DNA of 64,000 nt, taken from assembly GCA_021831025.1 (NCBI GenBank), contig JAKBNN010000084.1, positions 1 through 64,000 of the forward strand, read 5' to 3'. A program made the position numbers and the translations under genes. This document shows, piece after piece, positions 8,057-17,837 of this stretch. How positions within the stretch are numbered: position 1 is the first letter of the stretch; each line of letters opens with the position of its first letter. The notes beneath the pieces are model-generated. The model searched no databases. It was not told the origin of the DNA and saw only the letters and a program-made list of their open reading frames with translations. The stretch is from a bacterium. Its GTDB lineage: Bacteria; SZUA-79; Acidulodesulfobacterales; Acidulodesulfobacteraceae.

Positions 8057-10135
8057 TTACATTCTTTCAAGAACCGGCATGCAAAGAAGTTTTAAAGCAT
8101 TGATTAAAACTATCTTAATTGCCCTCAGCAGATAAAGGCGGGGTTTAATATATTCGTAATCCCGGCCTATCAGCCTGTAATTTTGATAATATTTGTTAAA
8201 AAGGGATGCTAATTCCAGAATATATGAACTTATAATAGACGGTTCATTTAAATTTAATGCCGCTTCTATATTGTCTTTGAAAACGGAAATCTGCTTGACG
8301 ATAAGATATATTTCATTAAAATCGTTATCCCTTTCGGATACGGCAGCCGTATTATCAAAAGGGGTTCCTGTTTCCTTAATACCGGCGGCGGCATTAAGCT
8401 CCGCATCATTTACGCGATTTTCCACGGGGCTTACGCCGTTGTCGTTTCCCTTTATTAGTCGGGCTATAAGGCTGTTTATCCTTGACACCGTATATTGAAG
8501 ATACGGCCCTGTCTGTCCCTCGAAGGATAAAACATTATCCCAGTTAAAGTTGACATCCGTATTGCGCCTAGTTTTTAAGTCGTTAAATATTACGGCGCCG
8601 ATACCTATTTTAAGGGCGGTGGATTCCTTTTCGTCAAGCGTAAAAATGTCTTTCTTATTTTCATCGTTACCGCTAAAACCTGTAACGGTACCTGCGCTAT
8701 TCGATACGACATCCCTTTCCTTTAGTTTTTCCGCTGCCCTTTTGCTTGCCTCATCGATGTAATCCTCCAGAAAGACTAAATTGCCCTTTCTTGTTGACAT
8801 GCCGATTATTCTGCCAAATTTTACATGAACCAGCCTGCCGCTTACGGAAGAGGCATATTTTTGAAAGAAAGGGTTATTGTTTAGTTTATCTTTGCTATCC
8901 CTTAATAAATCAAAAATATTAAAAAGCTGGTTAAAGTGCAGTGATTGTTCCGAACCGACCACATAAATCATCTTATCGTAATTGTATTTTGCCATTCTTA
9001 ATACCGCCGTAACAATATCCCTCGAAAGATAAAGGGATGTTCCGTCGCTTTTGGCAATTAATGCCGGAGTTTTTATGTCTTTTAGAGGCACGATTATAGC
9101 TCCCTCGCTTTCCGCAGCAAATCCGCTTTCGAGAAGTATTTTAACCATTTCACCGGAAAATATGCCGCTTTCGGCCTCCCCTTCATAATCGTCGAATCTT
9201 ATCCCCATTAACTCGTAAATCCTTTTAAATTCTTCTATGCTCAAATTCCTGAAGGTTTCCCACAGGATAAACTGCCCTTCGTCGGAGTCGCAAAAACTAG
9301 ATTTATTTTCAGGATTTATATTTAACTGGCCCCTCCCATAATCCAATGCGGATGTAAAAACTCCGGGAAACCCGGCACGTGTTCCAAGAAAGTTGAGATA
9401 ATCTTCCAACCCGGAAGGATTTTTTTTAATCAGACTTTCTTCCAATTTTTTAAAAATATCCCTTGCATCCCGTTCGATATCTTCATTCCCTTCCGCTTCC
9501 TTATGTATCGTTACATAAAGATTATATAAAACCTTAACGGGGTCTTTTTCGAATTCCGAAAAATCGATATTATAGCGGCAGAAAGCTGTTATAACTTTTC
9601 CGAACTGTGTGCCGAAATCTCCCAAATAGTTTATTTTTAAGACATTATGCCCGCAAAATTCATAAATGTTGGCAAGGCTCATTCCTATAACGGTTGACCT
9701 CAGGTGTCCTACTCCAAAAGGTTTTGCTATATTCGGGGACGAAAAGTCTATAATAACCTTTTCGGGTTTGCGGGGGAGCCCTCTTCCGTAGTTGCCGTTA
9801 TCCTTTAAAACATTTTTTACGATAACCCCGATAAATTTTTCTTTATGGACAAAAAAATTAACATAAGGACCTTTTATTTCTATCTTGCTAAAAAAATCTT
9901 TTATTTGCTCAAAATTAGCCTGCGCATAATTTAGAAGTTCCGAAGCGGCATCCTCGGCTTTGCCTTTAAAACCGTATTTAGTTAAATAATAAGAGGCAAC
10001 GGAATAATCTCCGTAAGAACTGTCCGGCGGGGTTTTAATAAGTTTTTCGGCCTCTTGCGGGTCAATATCCCGCTTATTTTTTTCTTTAATAAACGGTATA
10101 ATAAACGAAATTAAGTTTTCTTTAAAAATATCCAT
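8057..10135 (-). CDS. argS: Arginyl-tRNA synthetase
   Basis: FSSPNIAKPFGVGHLRSTVIG, YLGDFGTQFGKV, GQTGPYLQYTVSRI. Confidence 0.96.
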   Translation of the reverse strand: MDIFKENLISFIIPFIKEKNKRDIDPQEAEKLIKTPPDSSYGDYSVASYYLTKYGFKGKAEDAASELLNYAQANFEQIKDFFSKIEIKGPYVNFFVHKEKFIGVIVKNVLKDNGNYGRGLPRKPEKVIIDFSSPNIAKPFGVGHLRSTVIGMSLANIYEFCGHNVLKINYLGDFGTQFGKVITAFCRYNIDFSEFEKDPVKVLYNLYVTIHKEAEGNEDIERDARDIFKKLEESLIKKNPSGLEDYLNFLGTRAGFPGVFTSALDYGRGQLNINPENKSSFCDSDEGQFILWETFRNLSIEEFKRIYELMGIRFDDYEGEAESGIFSGEMVKILLESGFAAESEGAIIVPLKDIKTPALIAKSDGTSLYLSRDIVTAVLRMAKYNYDKMIYVVGSEQSLHFNQLFNIFDLLRDSKDKLNNNPFFQKYASSVSGRLVHVKFGRIIGMSTRKGNLVFLEDYIDEASKRAAEKLKERDVVSNSAGTVTGFSGNDENKKDIFTLDEKESTALKIGIGAVIFNDLKTRRNTDVNFNWDNVLSFEGQTGPYLQYTVSRINSLIARLIKGNDNGVSPVENRVNDAELNAAAGIKETGTPFDNTAAVSERDNDFNEIYLIVKQISVFKDNIEAALNLNEPSIISSYILELASLFNKYYQNYRLIGRDYEYIKPRLYLLRAIKIVLINALKLLCMPVLERM

Positions 10136-10169
10136 ATTACAGCCTTTTTTGATTCAGGTTCAGGTTTAT

Positions 10170-10335
10170 CTCAAATTTGCCGATAGAAAATTTATTTTCT
10201 GGATTCCCGCTTACGCGGGAATGACAATATGAGGTTTTAACGTTTCACCCAACGGGTGTCATTCCTGCGAAAGCAGGAATCCAGTGTCTTTAAGCTTTTG
10301 AGGTCAATTTATTAATTTCTATCGGCAATTTTGGG
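10170..10335. repeat. MITE-like intergenic element, subfamily A (166 bp)
   Basis: Ends CTCAAATTTGCCGATAGAAAA ... TTTCTATCGGCAATTTTGGG; internal inverted GGATTCCCGCTTACGCGGGAATGAC / GTCATTCCTGCGAAAGCAGGAATCC. Confidence 0.85.
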
Positions 10336-10354
10336 AATACGGGCAGAGGATAAT

Positions 10355-10933
10355 TTAAGAATGAATATCAAATTGCTCGACTATCTCGCATATAATATGG
10401 GCGATTAGAATGTGGTTTTCCTGTATTCTCGGTGTGTCCTTAGAAGGAATTTTTATTATAAAGTCGCACATATTTGCCATTTCGCCGCCGTCTTTTCCCG
10501 TAAAACCGATAATCTTCATATCGAGTTCTTTAGCTTTTATAATAGCCGATATTATGTTTTTCGAGTTTCCCGATGTCGATATGCCCCAGAATATATCTCC
10601 TTTGCGGCCGTTTGCCTCTAATTGCCTTGAAAATATCTTGGAAAAATCATAGTCGTTGGCAATTGCGGTTAAATTGGAAGTGTTAACGGTAAGGCTTTCT
10701 GCGGGAAGCGCCCTTCTTTCTTTGTAAAACCTTGAGACAAGTTCTGCGGCTATGTGTTGGGCGTCGGCGGCCGAACCGCCGTTTCCCGCAATAAAGATTT
10801 TTCCGCCGTTTTTATAGGCGCCTTCGATGGCTTTGGATATTTCGTTTATCGTCTTTATAGCCTCCCTGTTCGAGGCTGTTAACTCCAAAAGTTTTTGCGC
10901 ATCGCTAAATCTTTCGATTATTAAATGTTCCAT
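10355..10933 (-). CDS. gmhA: Phosphoheptose isomerase (sedoheptulose 7-phosphate isomerase, SIS domain)
   Basis: IFIAGNGGSAADAQHIAAELVSRF...ENHILIAHIICEIVE. Confidence 0.93.
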   Translation of the reverse strand: MEHLIIERFSDAQKLLELTASNREAIKTINEISKAIEGAYKNGGKIFIAGNGGSAADAQHIAAELVSRFYKERRALPAESLTVNTSNLTAIANDYDFSKIFSRQLEANGRKGDIFWGISTSGNSKNIISAIIKAKELDMKIIGFTGKDGGEMANMCDFIIKIPSKDTPRIQENHILIAHIICEIVEQFDIHS

Positions 10934-10957
10934 AATGTCATAATGTAATGTAATATC

Positions 10958-12235
10958 TTATTTAAAAAGCGATTTTCCGATATCGTTTCGATAATATTTA
11001 TTTTCAAATTTTATATTTTTTGCAATTTCGTAAGCCTTGTCCACGATACCTTGCGTTTTGCCCTTAACGCAAACATTCAAAACCCTGCCGCCGTCTGTGT
11101 AATATTTTCCGTTTATTTTTTTTGTTCCGGCATGAAAAATGTAACAATCCGCGCCGTTATCCCTGCATAGATTAGGCAAATTGCCGAATGAAATCTCGTA
11201 ACCGGTTTTATAATATTTCGGATAGCCCAGCGATGATAAAACAAGACAAATAGATTTATTGTCGTCAAACTCAAGCGTATAGTCTTTTAAATTTTCATTT
11301 ATCACGCTTAGAAACAGATCTATTATATCAGATTTAAGCCTTATGAGTATTGCCTGGGTCTCGGGGTCTCCAAACCTGACATTAAATTCGAGAACATAAG
11401 CATCGCCGCCTTTTATCATAACCCCTGCATATAATACGCCCTTATAATCCACACCTTCCTTCTTAAGCCCTTCCAAGGCAGGTTCTATTATGGTTTTATT
11501 AATTTTATCCTCCAAATCTCTCGAAACGAATGGATTAGGAGAAACTGCCCCCATTCCTCCGGTATTTTCGCCATTATCCCCGTCTAATATCTTTTTATAG
11601 TCCATGCTGGTGATGAGAGGCTTATAAGAAATACCGTCGGTAATTACCATATACGAAAGCTCGAAGCCGTCTAAGTAATCTTCGACAATGACCGTTCCCC
11701 CGCTTTCCCCGAAAATATTTTTATTAAAAATAGAATCTAAGATAATTTTGGAATCCTCAACGCTGTTGGAAATAAAAACCCCTTTTCCGGCGGCAAGCCC
11801 GCTCGCCTTAATAACTAAAGGATGAGGTTTTTTCAGGACAAAGTTTGATGCGCCGGTAAAATTCGTAAATGACCGGTAATCCGCTGTTTTTATGGAATTT
11901 CTTTTAAGGAAATCTTTGGCGTATTCCTTAGAGGATTCCAAAAGGGATGCTTTTTTATTAGGGCCGAATATCTTCAGCCCGTTTGCCGTAAATTCATCGA
12001 CTATCCCCAGAGACAGGGGTATTTCAGGACCTACTATCGTTAAATCTATTTTGTTATTTTTTGCAAAATTAACAAGACCGCTTATGTCATCCTGCTTTAT
12101 CGTTATATTTTCGGCATTATCTAAGGTGCCGCCGTTGCCGGGGGCGCAATACACTTCGGTATCAATCCTTGAATTTCTAACGGCATGAATTATGGCGCTT
12201 TCCCTTCCGCCTGAACCTATAATAAGAATTTTCAT
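10958..12235 (-). CDS. purD: Phosphoribosylamine-glycine ligase
   Basis: MKILIIGSGGRESAI, GPEIPLSLGIVDEF, VLEFNVRFGDPETQAIL. Confidence 0.96.
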   Translation of the reverse strand: MKILIIGSGGRESAIIHAVRNSRIDTEVYCAPGNGGTLDNAENITIKQDDISGLVNFAKNNKIDLTIVGPEIPLSLGIVDEFTANGLKIFGPNKKASLLESSKEYAKDFLKRNSIKTADYRSFTNFTGASNFVLKKPHPLVIKASGLAAGKGVFISNSVEDSKIILDSIFNKNIFGESGGTVIVEDYLDGFELSYMVITDGISYKPLITSMDYKKILDGDNGENTGGMGAVSPNPFVSRDLEDKINKTIIEPALEGLKKEGVDYKGVLYAGVMIKGGDAYVLEFNVRFGDPETQAILIRLKSDIIDLFLSVINENLKDYTLEFDDNKSICLVLSSLGYPKYYKTGYEISFGNLPNLCRDNGADCYIFHAGTKKINGKYYTDGGRVLNVCVKGKTQGIVDKAYEIAKNIKFENKYYRNDIGKSLFK

Positions 12236-12299
12236 AGATATATTTTTGCCTTTCCTTTAACTAAAATTTAAAATTTCTATCGCAGTTCTATGGATAAAA

Positions 12300-13907
12300 T
12301 CAGTGTTTAAAATGCCTTATGTTTGTAAATATCATCGGGATATTTAATTTATCCGCCTCGCCGATAACCTCGTCGTCTCTGATTGACCCCCCCGGTTCTA
12401 TTATCCCGATAACTCCTATCTTACCCGCATATTCCACGGAATCCTTAAATGGAAAAAATCCGTCCGAAGCCATAACGAAACCCCTGACATCCCCGTAAGA
12501 ATCATTCATTTTTTGATAAGCAAATTTAGCGCTGTCTATTCTCGACATCTGTCCCGCTCCGATTCCTACGGTAGCGCAATCTTTCGCATAAACTATGGCA
12601 TTGGATTTGACATGCTTCGCAATCTTCCATGCAAAAATCAGGTCGTTTAATAAATAATCATCCGCCTTTTTATCTGTAACCGTTTTAAAAGAAAGCGTAT
12701 TTTCCGGCGCATCGTCTTTTTCCTGAACAAGAACCCCGCCCGAAGCGCTCCGTAAAGAAAATTTATCTCTTTTAAGAATATAATCGGTAAAATACTCGAC
12801 GATTATCGTATTTTTCTTGGTTTTTAAAATTTCTAGGGCATCCCCGCTATAACCAGGGGCTAAAATAATTTCAACAAAAAACGGCTTGATTTCGAGGGCG
12901 GTTTCTTTATCCACCTTCTTATTAAAACCTATTATCCCTCCGTAAGATGAAATCTCGTCGGTCTTTCTTGCCTTAAGGAATGCATCTTTTAAAGATGTTT
13001 TACTTAATGCGGCTCCGCAAGGGTTAGTATGTTTTACGATTACGGAGAACCAATCGTCCGCCGCATAAAAATCTCTTATTATATTGAAGGTTGAATCTAT
13101 ATCTAAGAGGTTATTATATGAAATATCTTTTCCAGAGATCTTTTTGAAAGCGGGGTAATCGTCCCTCTTTTGTTCGTTTGCCGCAATTTCCTTGAAGTCT
13201 TCTTCAAACTTCGCCTCGTAAAATGCGGCTTTTTGGTGGGGATTTTCACCGTATCTTAAAGGCGATAATTTTTTAAGATTCAGATTCAACTCTCCTTTAA
13301 AAACTACATCCTTTTTTTCTTTTTTTGAACCCAAAAAATTGGAAATTTCACTGTCATACTCTGCCGTAAGTTTAAAAGCCTCATATGCAAACACCTTTTT
13401 GATTTCTTGCGGTATTTCCTGTTTGTTTTTAAGAAATTCTATTATATCCGGGTAGTAAGCAGGGCTTGTCGCTACCGAAACATGCCTGAAGTTCTTTGCC
13501 GCCGCCCTTATTAAAGAGACGCCGCCTATATCGATAAACTCAAGCTTTTCTTCGAATGTTATATCTTTATTTTTCATTTCTTTAAACGGATACAGGTTTA
13601 CGACAACGAAATCGATGGGGCTTATATTATTTTTTTTCATATCTTTCATATGGTTTTCGTTGTCCCTGATTGACAGAATTCCTCCAAAAATAGCGGGATG
13701 CAATGTTTTCACTCTTCCATCCATTATCTCGGGAAAATTTGTTATCTCGTCTATTCTTTTTAAATCCGTTATCCCCGCAGATTTTAATACATTATAGGTA
13801 TTTCCTGTCGCAATAACGGTATAACCGTCTATTTCGAGGTGGGTTGCAAGTTCCACAACGCCTGTTTTATCATAAACGGATATAAGCGCATATCTTTTTT
13901 TGAGCAT
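12300..13907 (-). CDS. purH: Bifunctional AICAR formyltransferase/IMP cyclohydrolase
   Basis: ALISVYDKTGVVELA, GRVKTLHPAIFGGIL, RYGENPHQKAAFY, KHTNPCGAA. Confidence 0.96.
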   Translation of the reverse strand: MLKKRYALISVYDKTGVVELATHLEIDGYTVIATGNTYNVLKSAGITDLKRIDEITNFPEIMDGRVKTLHPAIFGGILSIRDNENHMKDMKKNNISPIDFVVVNLYPFKEMKNKDITFEEKLEFIDIGGVSLIRAAAKNFRHVSVATSPAYYPDIIEFLKNKQEIPQEIKKVFAYEAFKLTAEYDSEISNFLGSKKEKKDVVFKGELNLNLKKLSPLRYGENPHQKAAFYEAKFEEDFKEIAANEQKRDDYPAFKKISGKDISYNNLLDIDSTFNIIRDFYAADDWFSVIVKHTNPCGAALSKTSLKDAFLKARKTDEISSYGGIIGFNKKVDKETALEIKPFFVEIILAPGYSGDALEILKTKKNTIIVEYFTDYILKRDKFSLRSASGGVLVQEKDDAPENTLSFKTVTDKKADDYLLNDLIFAWKIAKHVKSNAIVYAKDCATVGIGAGQMSRIDSAKFAYQKMNDSYGDVRGFVMASDGFFPFKDSVEYAGKIGVIGIIEPGGSIRDDEVIGEADKLNIPMIFTNIRHFKH

Positions 13908-13995
13908 AAGTAAATTTTCCTTTGATTTTAAAATATTATATAGTAGAATATATAAAAATTTTATTAATTTTACTAATTTTAAATATTTATTTCAA

Positions 13996-14157
13996 ATGAA
14001 AAGATTGAAATTTTGGGTTTTATTATTTTTAATTTTTTTTACTATGAATTTTCTAACAGGGTGCGCGCTTCTGCTTGTCGGCGGTCTTGCGGGAACCACG
14101 GGCTATCTTGCCGCAAAGCAGGGATATGGCGTTCAATCGCCGGTAACAAAAAAATAA
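13996..14157 (+). CDS. Small putative lipoprotein
   Basis: Start trimmed from 13900 (overlaps the purH start) to MKRLKFWVLLFLIFFTMNFLTGC, a signal peptide with lipobox LTGC followed by a Gly-rich segment. Confidence 0.6.
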   Translation: MKRLKFWVLLFLIFFTMNFLTGCALLLVGGLAGTTGYLAAKQGYGVQSPVTKK

Positions 14158-14226
14158 AAGCTTACTGCTTGATAATTACGCAATAGCCGATAATTAGAAT
14201 TAGTAAATAATAAAACGGGAGACGAC

Positions 14227-14736
14227 ATGGAAGTTTTAATTATCGTAGGGTCTAAAAACGATTTAACCGAGATGGACGGGGCAGTTCAAGTATTAAAAAA
14301 GTTTGATACCTCCTTTGAAATGCATGTTTCATCCGCACACAGGTCGCTTAAAAGAACTATCGGGCTGATAGAATCTGCCGAAAAAAACGGCGCCAAGGTA
14401 ATCATAGCGGCTGCAGGGATGAGCGCCCATCTCCCCGGAGTCATAGCCGCTTTAACCGTAATCCCGGTTATCGGCGTTCCTCTTAATTCTTCCGCCCTGA
14501 ACGGCCTCGATAGTTTGCTGTCCATTGTCCAAATGCCTTCGGGTATTCCTGTGGCAACTACCGCCATCGGTAAAAGCGGGGCAACAAATGCCGCCCTTTT
14601 AGCAGTTTCCATTCTTGCCGTTAGTAATGCGGGCTTAACCGAAAAACTTAAAAAATACAGAAAAGAAATGGAAGAATCCGTCACCCTTGCGGATAACGAA
14701 TTAAATTCAAAGCCGGCCCGCCCGCGCCCGCTCTAA
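14227..14736 (+). CDS. purE: 5-(carboxyamino)imidazole ribonucleotide mutase
   Basis: VGSKNDLTEMDGAVQVLKKF, VSSAHRSLKRT, AAAGMSAHLPGVIAALT, GIPVATTAIGKSGATNAAL. Confidence 0.93.
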   Translation: MEVLIIVGSKNDLTEMDGAVQVLKKFDTSFEMHVSSAHRSLKRTIGLIESAEKNGAKVIIAAAGMSAHLPGVIAALTVIPVIGVPLNSSALNGLDSLLSIVQMPSGIPVATTAIGKSGATNAALLAVSILAVSNAGLTEKLKKYRKEMEESVTLADNELNSKPARPRPL

Positions 14737-14770
14737 GTTTTTATCTTGCGAGACGGCGGGGAGAAAATTT

Positions 14771-15220
14771 ATGGCAAAAATTAAATTAAAGCCTTCCATG
14801 TATGTTAATCTGGCAATCTCTATTTTTACGGGAGTTTTTGCGCAGCTTTCCATGAAATACGGAATGAACGGTTTAAAGGAAAATATCCGTTTAACCGCAA
14901 CGGGTTCGAATATACCTTTAAACCTATTAAGCTTATTTTTGAAAATGAGCAAAATTTTGCTCATTATTTTTACGAATAAATTTGTAATTACGGGTATTGT
15001 TTTATATCTAATATCGATGTTTTTCTGGATCGGCGTGTTATCGAAAATCGACTTATCGGCGGCATATCCGTTTGTGAGCATCGGGGTTATTTTAACCGTA
15101 ATACTTGCGGCGATTACCCTTCATGAATCCATACCGCTATTAAGATGGGCGGGAATACTCATTACTCTTTCGGGGGTTTATTTAATACTCTCATCCCATC
15201 AAGATAATAACGCAAGATAA
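14771..15220 (+). CDS. Small EamA/SMR-like membrane transporter
   Basis: Four hydrophobic segments; GVFAQLSMKYGMNGLKEN and C-terminal HESIPLLRWAGILITLSGVYLI typical of EamA-like half-transporters. Confidence 0.65.
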   Translation: MAKIKLKPSMYVNLAISIFTGVFAQLSMKYGMNGLKENIRLTATGSNIPLNLLSLFLKMSKILLIIFTNKFVITGIVLYLISMFFWIGVLSKIDLSAAYPFVSIGVILTVILAAITLHESIPLLRWAGILITLSGVYLILSSHQDNNAR

Positions 15221-15239
15221 TAACGCAAGATAATAACGT
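15201..15239. repeat. 13-bp tandem repeat x3 (AAGATAATAACGC)
   Basis: aagataataacgc aagataataacgc aagataataacgt read directly; spans the stop codon of the upstream ORF. Confidence 0.95.
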
Positions 15240-15260
15240 TAAATAAGAGAAGAATATTAA

Positions 15261-15905
15261 ATGAAAATATATACCCAGAACAGTTTAACCGAAAATGATT
15301 ATACAGATATCGGGAAGCACTTAAGTTCATCCGGCATTTTGATTTATCCGACCGAAACATCATACGCAATAGGGGCTAATCCTCTTGACAACGCTGCGGT
15401 AAAAATGATTTACGATATTAAAGGAAGGGATTTTACAAAACCGCTTCCCGTATTAGTTAAAAATTTAAATATGTTGATTAATATAGCTTATGTCAGCAGG
15501 CAGGAAGAGGATATTATTTCAAAATTTTGGCCGGGACCTTTAACTATACTTTTTAAGTCTAAAATAAGCGGCAAATATTTCTTTACTTCTAATTCGGAAT
15601 TTGTCGGGGCGAGGATTTCGCCGCACCCTTTTCCCGAAATGCTGTTTAACAAAATAGACTTTCCGATAACCGCGACAAGCGCGAATATTTCGGGAGAAGA
15701 TAGTTTAACGGATTTCGAAAGTATAAAAAGGGTTTCTAATGGATTTGAAGAAAAAATTATGCTGATAGACGGCGGAGAACTTACAGGGGGCGCATCTACG
15801 ATAATAAGAATCGAAAAAAAGAAAGTTATAATGGTGAGAGAAGGCGATAACAATACAAAGGAACGGTTAGTCTGCTATATGAAAAACAAAAAAATTTTAC
15901 AATAA
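15261..15905 (+). CDS. L-threonylcarbamoyladenylate synthase (Sua5/YwlC/YrdC family)
   Basis: [20 protein letters not shown]-like motif, [36 protein letters not shown]. Confidence 0.9.
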   Translation: MKIYTQNSLTENDYTDIGKHLSSSGILIYPTETSYAIGANPLDNAAVKMIYDIKGRDFTKPLPVLVKNLNMLINIAYVSRQEEDIISKFWPGPLTILFKSKISGKYFFTSNSEFVGARISPHPFPEMLFNKIDFPITATSANISGEDSLTDFESIKRVSNGFEEKIMLIDGGELTGGASTIIRIEKKKVIMVREGDNNTKERLVCYMKNKKILQ

Positions 15906-15915
15906 AGCCACAATA

Positions 15916-16821
15916 ATGCCCCCGATGGGGAAGGGCGAGGGAATGGAAATAATGAATGAAAGTAGAGATGTATTGGGAATAATCGGCGGCAGCGGATTAT
16001 ACCGTATGGATGGGTTAAAAAATATAAAGGAGGAGTTTTTTGACACGCCGTTTGGCAGTCCTTCGGATAAACTGGTTTTCGGAGAAATAGACGGGAAAGA
16101 GCTTGTCTTTATCCCAAGGCACGGAAAAGGACACAGAATTTTGCCTTCGGAAATAAATTATGCCGCGAATATTTATGCGCTTAAGGCGGCGGGGGTTAAA
16201 AAAATTATATCTGTTAGCGCGGTTGGAAGCCTTAAGAGAGGTATTAAGCCGGGAGATATGGTTATTATCGACCAATTTTTCGATTTCACAAAGAACAGAA
16301 AGAATACCTTTTTTGGAGATGGCTTGGTGGCGCATGTTTCGATGGCCGAACCCGTTTGTCCGCACTTAAGAAAAGTTGTGATAAATTCGTGTAAATCTTT
16401 GGGGATACCTTACCATGATAAAGGGACATATTTTTGCATCGAAGGTCCGCAATTTTCCACAAAAGCGGAATCTTTTTTCTATAAAAGCAGCAATTTCGAT
16501 ATCATAGGGATGACAAATGCGACGGAGGCTAAACTCGCCAAAGAAGCCGAACTTTGTTATGCCACGATTGCTATGTCAACGGATTACGATTGCTGGCACG
16601 AGGAGGAAGACAATGTCAGCGCCGATATGATACTTAAAATTCTTAACGAAAATGCCCAAAAGGCTAAAAATATAATTAAAGAAGCGGTTAAGATAATGAA
16701 CTTTGAAGAAAGGGAATGTGAATGCGGGTCGTCCCTTAAGCAGGCGGTAGTTACCGCAAAAAACGATGTTCCGAAAAGGACATTGGAAAGGCTTGCTATT
16801 TTTAATTTGTATGGGAAGTGA
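15916..16821 (+). CDS. mtnP: S-methyl-5'-thioadenosine phosphorylase
   Basis: [66 protein letters not shown]. Confidence 0.94.
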   Translation: MPPMGKGEGMEIMNESRDVLGIIGGSGLYRMDGLKNIKEEFFDTPFGSPSDKLVFGEIDGKELVFIPRHGKGHRILPSEINYAANIYALKAAGVKKIISVSAVGSLKRGIKPGDMVIIDQFFDFTKNRKNTFFGDGLVAHVSMAEPVCPHLRKVVINSCKSLGIPYHDKGTYFCIEGPQFSTKAESFFYKSSNFDIIGMTNATEAKLAKEAELCYATIAMSTDYDCWHEEEDNVSADMILKILNENAQKAKNIIKEAVKIMNFEERECECGSSLKQAVVTAKNDVPKRTLERLAIFNLYGK

Positions 16822-16892
16822 TATATAATGTCCTTAATCTTTCTAACACGGGATTAAGGAATAAAAATTTATATTAATTTAGGGAGTGGCAA

Positions 16893-17804
16893 ATGGCTGT
16901 GACTGTTGTCGGTTCTGTAGCTTTAGATAATGTCGAAACGCCGTTTAAGAAGATGAATAATATTCTCGGCGGTTCGGCCTCATTTTTTTCCCTGTCGTCC
17001 TCGTTTCTCACCGATGTGAAAATAATAGGGGTAATAGGCGACGATTTTAATCAAACATATTTAGATATTTTTAAGGACAAGTCAATCGATATCACCGGTT
17101 TGAAGACGGAAAAAGGGACGACTTTCCACTGGGAAGGGAGATACGGATACGACCTGTCAGACCCGGAAACATTAGAAACGGACCTCGGGGTTTTTTCTTC
17201 TTTTAAGCCGGTGGTGCCTCATAGCTTCAAAAATGACACTCTCTTTCTTGCCAACATAGACCCCGATATTCAGTTTGATGTTTTAAGCCAAATGAATTCG
17301 CCAAAATTGATTGCCCTCGATACTATGAATTTTTGGATTGAAAGAAAAAGAGAAAAACTTATCAAAGTAATCGAAAAATCCGATATTTTTATTATAAACG
17401 AGTCGGAAGCAAGGCTTTTGACGGGCGAGTCGTCCATATTTTTAGCCGCTAAAGCCATACATAATTTTGGGGCAAAAATATTAATCTTAAAAAGGGGGGC
17501 TTACGGAGCCACAATGTTTTTAGACGACCATTTCTTTATTGTCCCCGCTTACCCTTTAGAAGACATTAAAGACCCGACCGGAGCGGGCGATTCATTTGCG
17601 GGGGGTTTTTTGGGGTATATAGATAATACCGGCGATATGTCGTTCGAAAATTTTAAAAAGGCTCTTGTTTTCGGAAACATTATGGCTTCTTTTGCCGTCG
17701 AGGATTTTTCGGTGGACAGGCTATTGGCAATAAAAATGGACGAGATTAAGGACAGGTTTAAGAAGTTTAGGGATATGACATATTTCGGAGAGCTTTCACT
17801 TTAA
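16893..17804 (+). CDS. PfkB-family carbohydrate kinase
   Basis: ILGGSASFFSLSSSF, DPTGAGDSFAGGFLGYI. Confidence 0.88.
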   Translation: MAVTVVGSVALDNVETPFKKMNNILGGSASFFSLSSSFLTDVKIIGVIGDDFNQTYLDIFKDKSIDITGLKTEKGTTFHWEGRYGYDLSDPETLETDLGVFSSFKPVVPHSFKNDTLFLANIDPDIQFDVLSQMNSPKLIALDTMNFWIERKREKLIKVIEKSDIFIINESEARLLTGESSIFLAAKAIHNFGAKILILKRGAYGATMFLDDHFFIVPAYPLEDIKDPTGAGDSFAGGFLGYIDNTGDMSFENFKKALVFGNIMASFAVEDFSVDRLLAIKMDEIKDRFKKFRDMTYFGELSL

Positions 17805-17837
17805 ATTTAATTTGATTAATGATATTATTCTTTTATT

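Noticed and set aside
10190-10290. CRISPR-like appearance of repeated GGATTCCCGC...GCGGGAAT units
   Set aside because: Units are inverted rather than direct and regularly spaced, scattered tens of kb apart, and no cas genes are present.
12270-12295. AAATTTCTATCGCAGTTCTATGG upstream of purH resembles the element terminus TTTCTATCGGCAA
   Set aside because: Only about 10 bases match, no partner terminus and no internal hairpin; probably chance in AT-rich DNA.
13900-13995. Extended N-terminus of the small lipoprotein ORF given in the ORF track
   Set aside because: It would overlap the divergent purH start and precede the signal peptide; the Met at 13996 fits better.
14180-14200. GCAATAGCCGATAATTA, a superficial mix of both element TIR motifs upstream of purE
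   Set aside because: Motif order is wrong, there is no inverted partner, and the similarity is too short.
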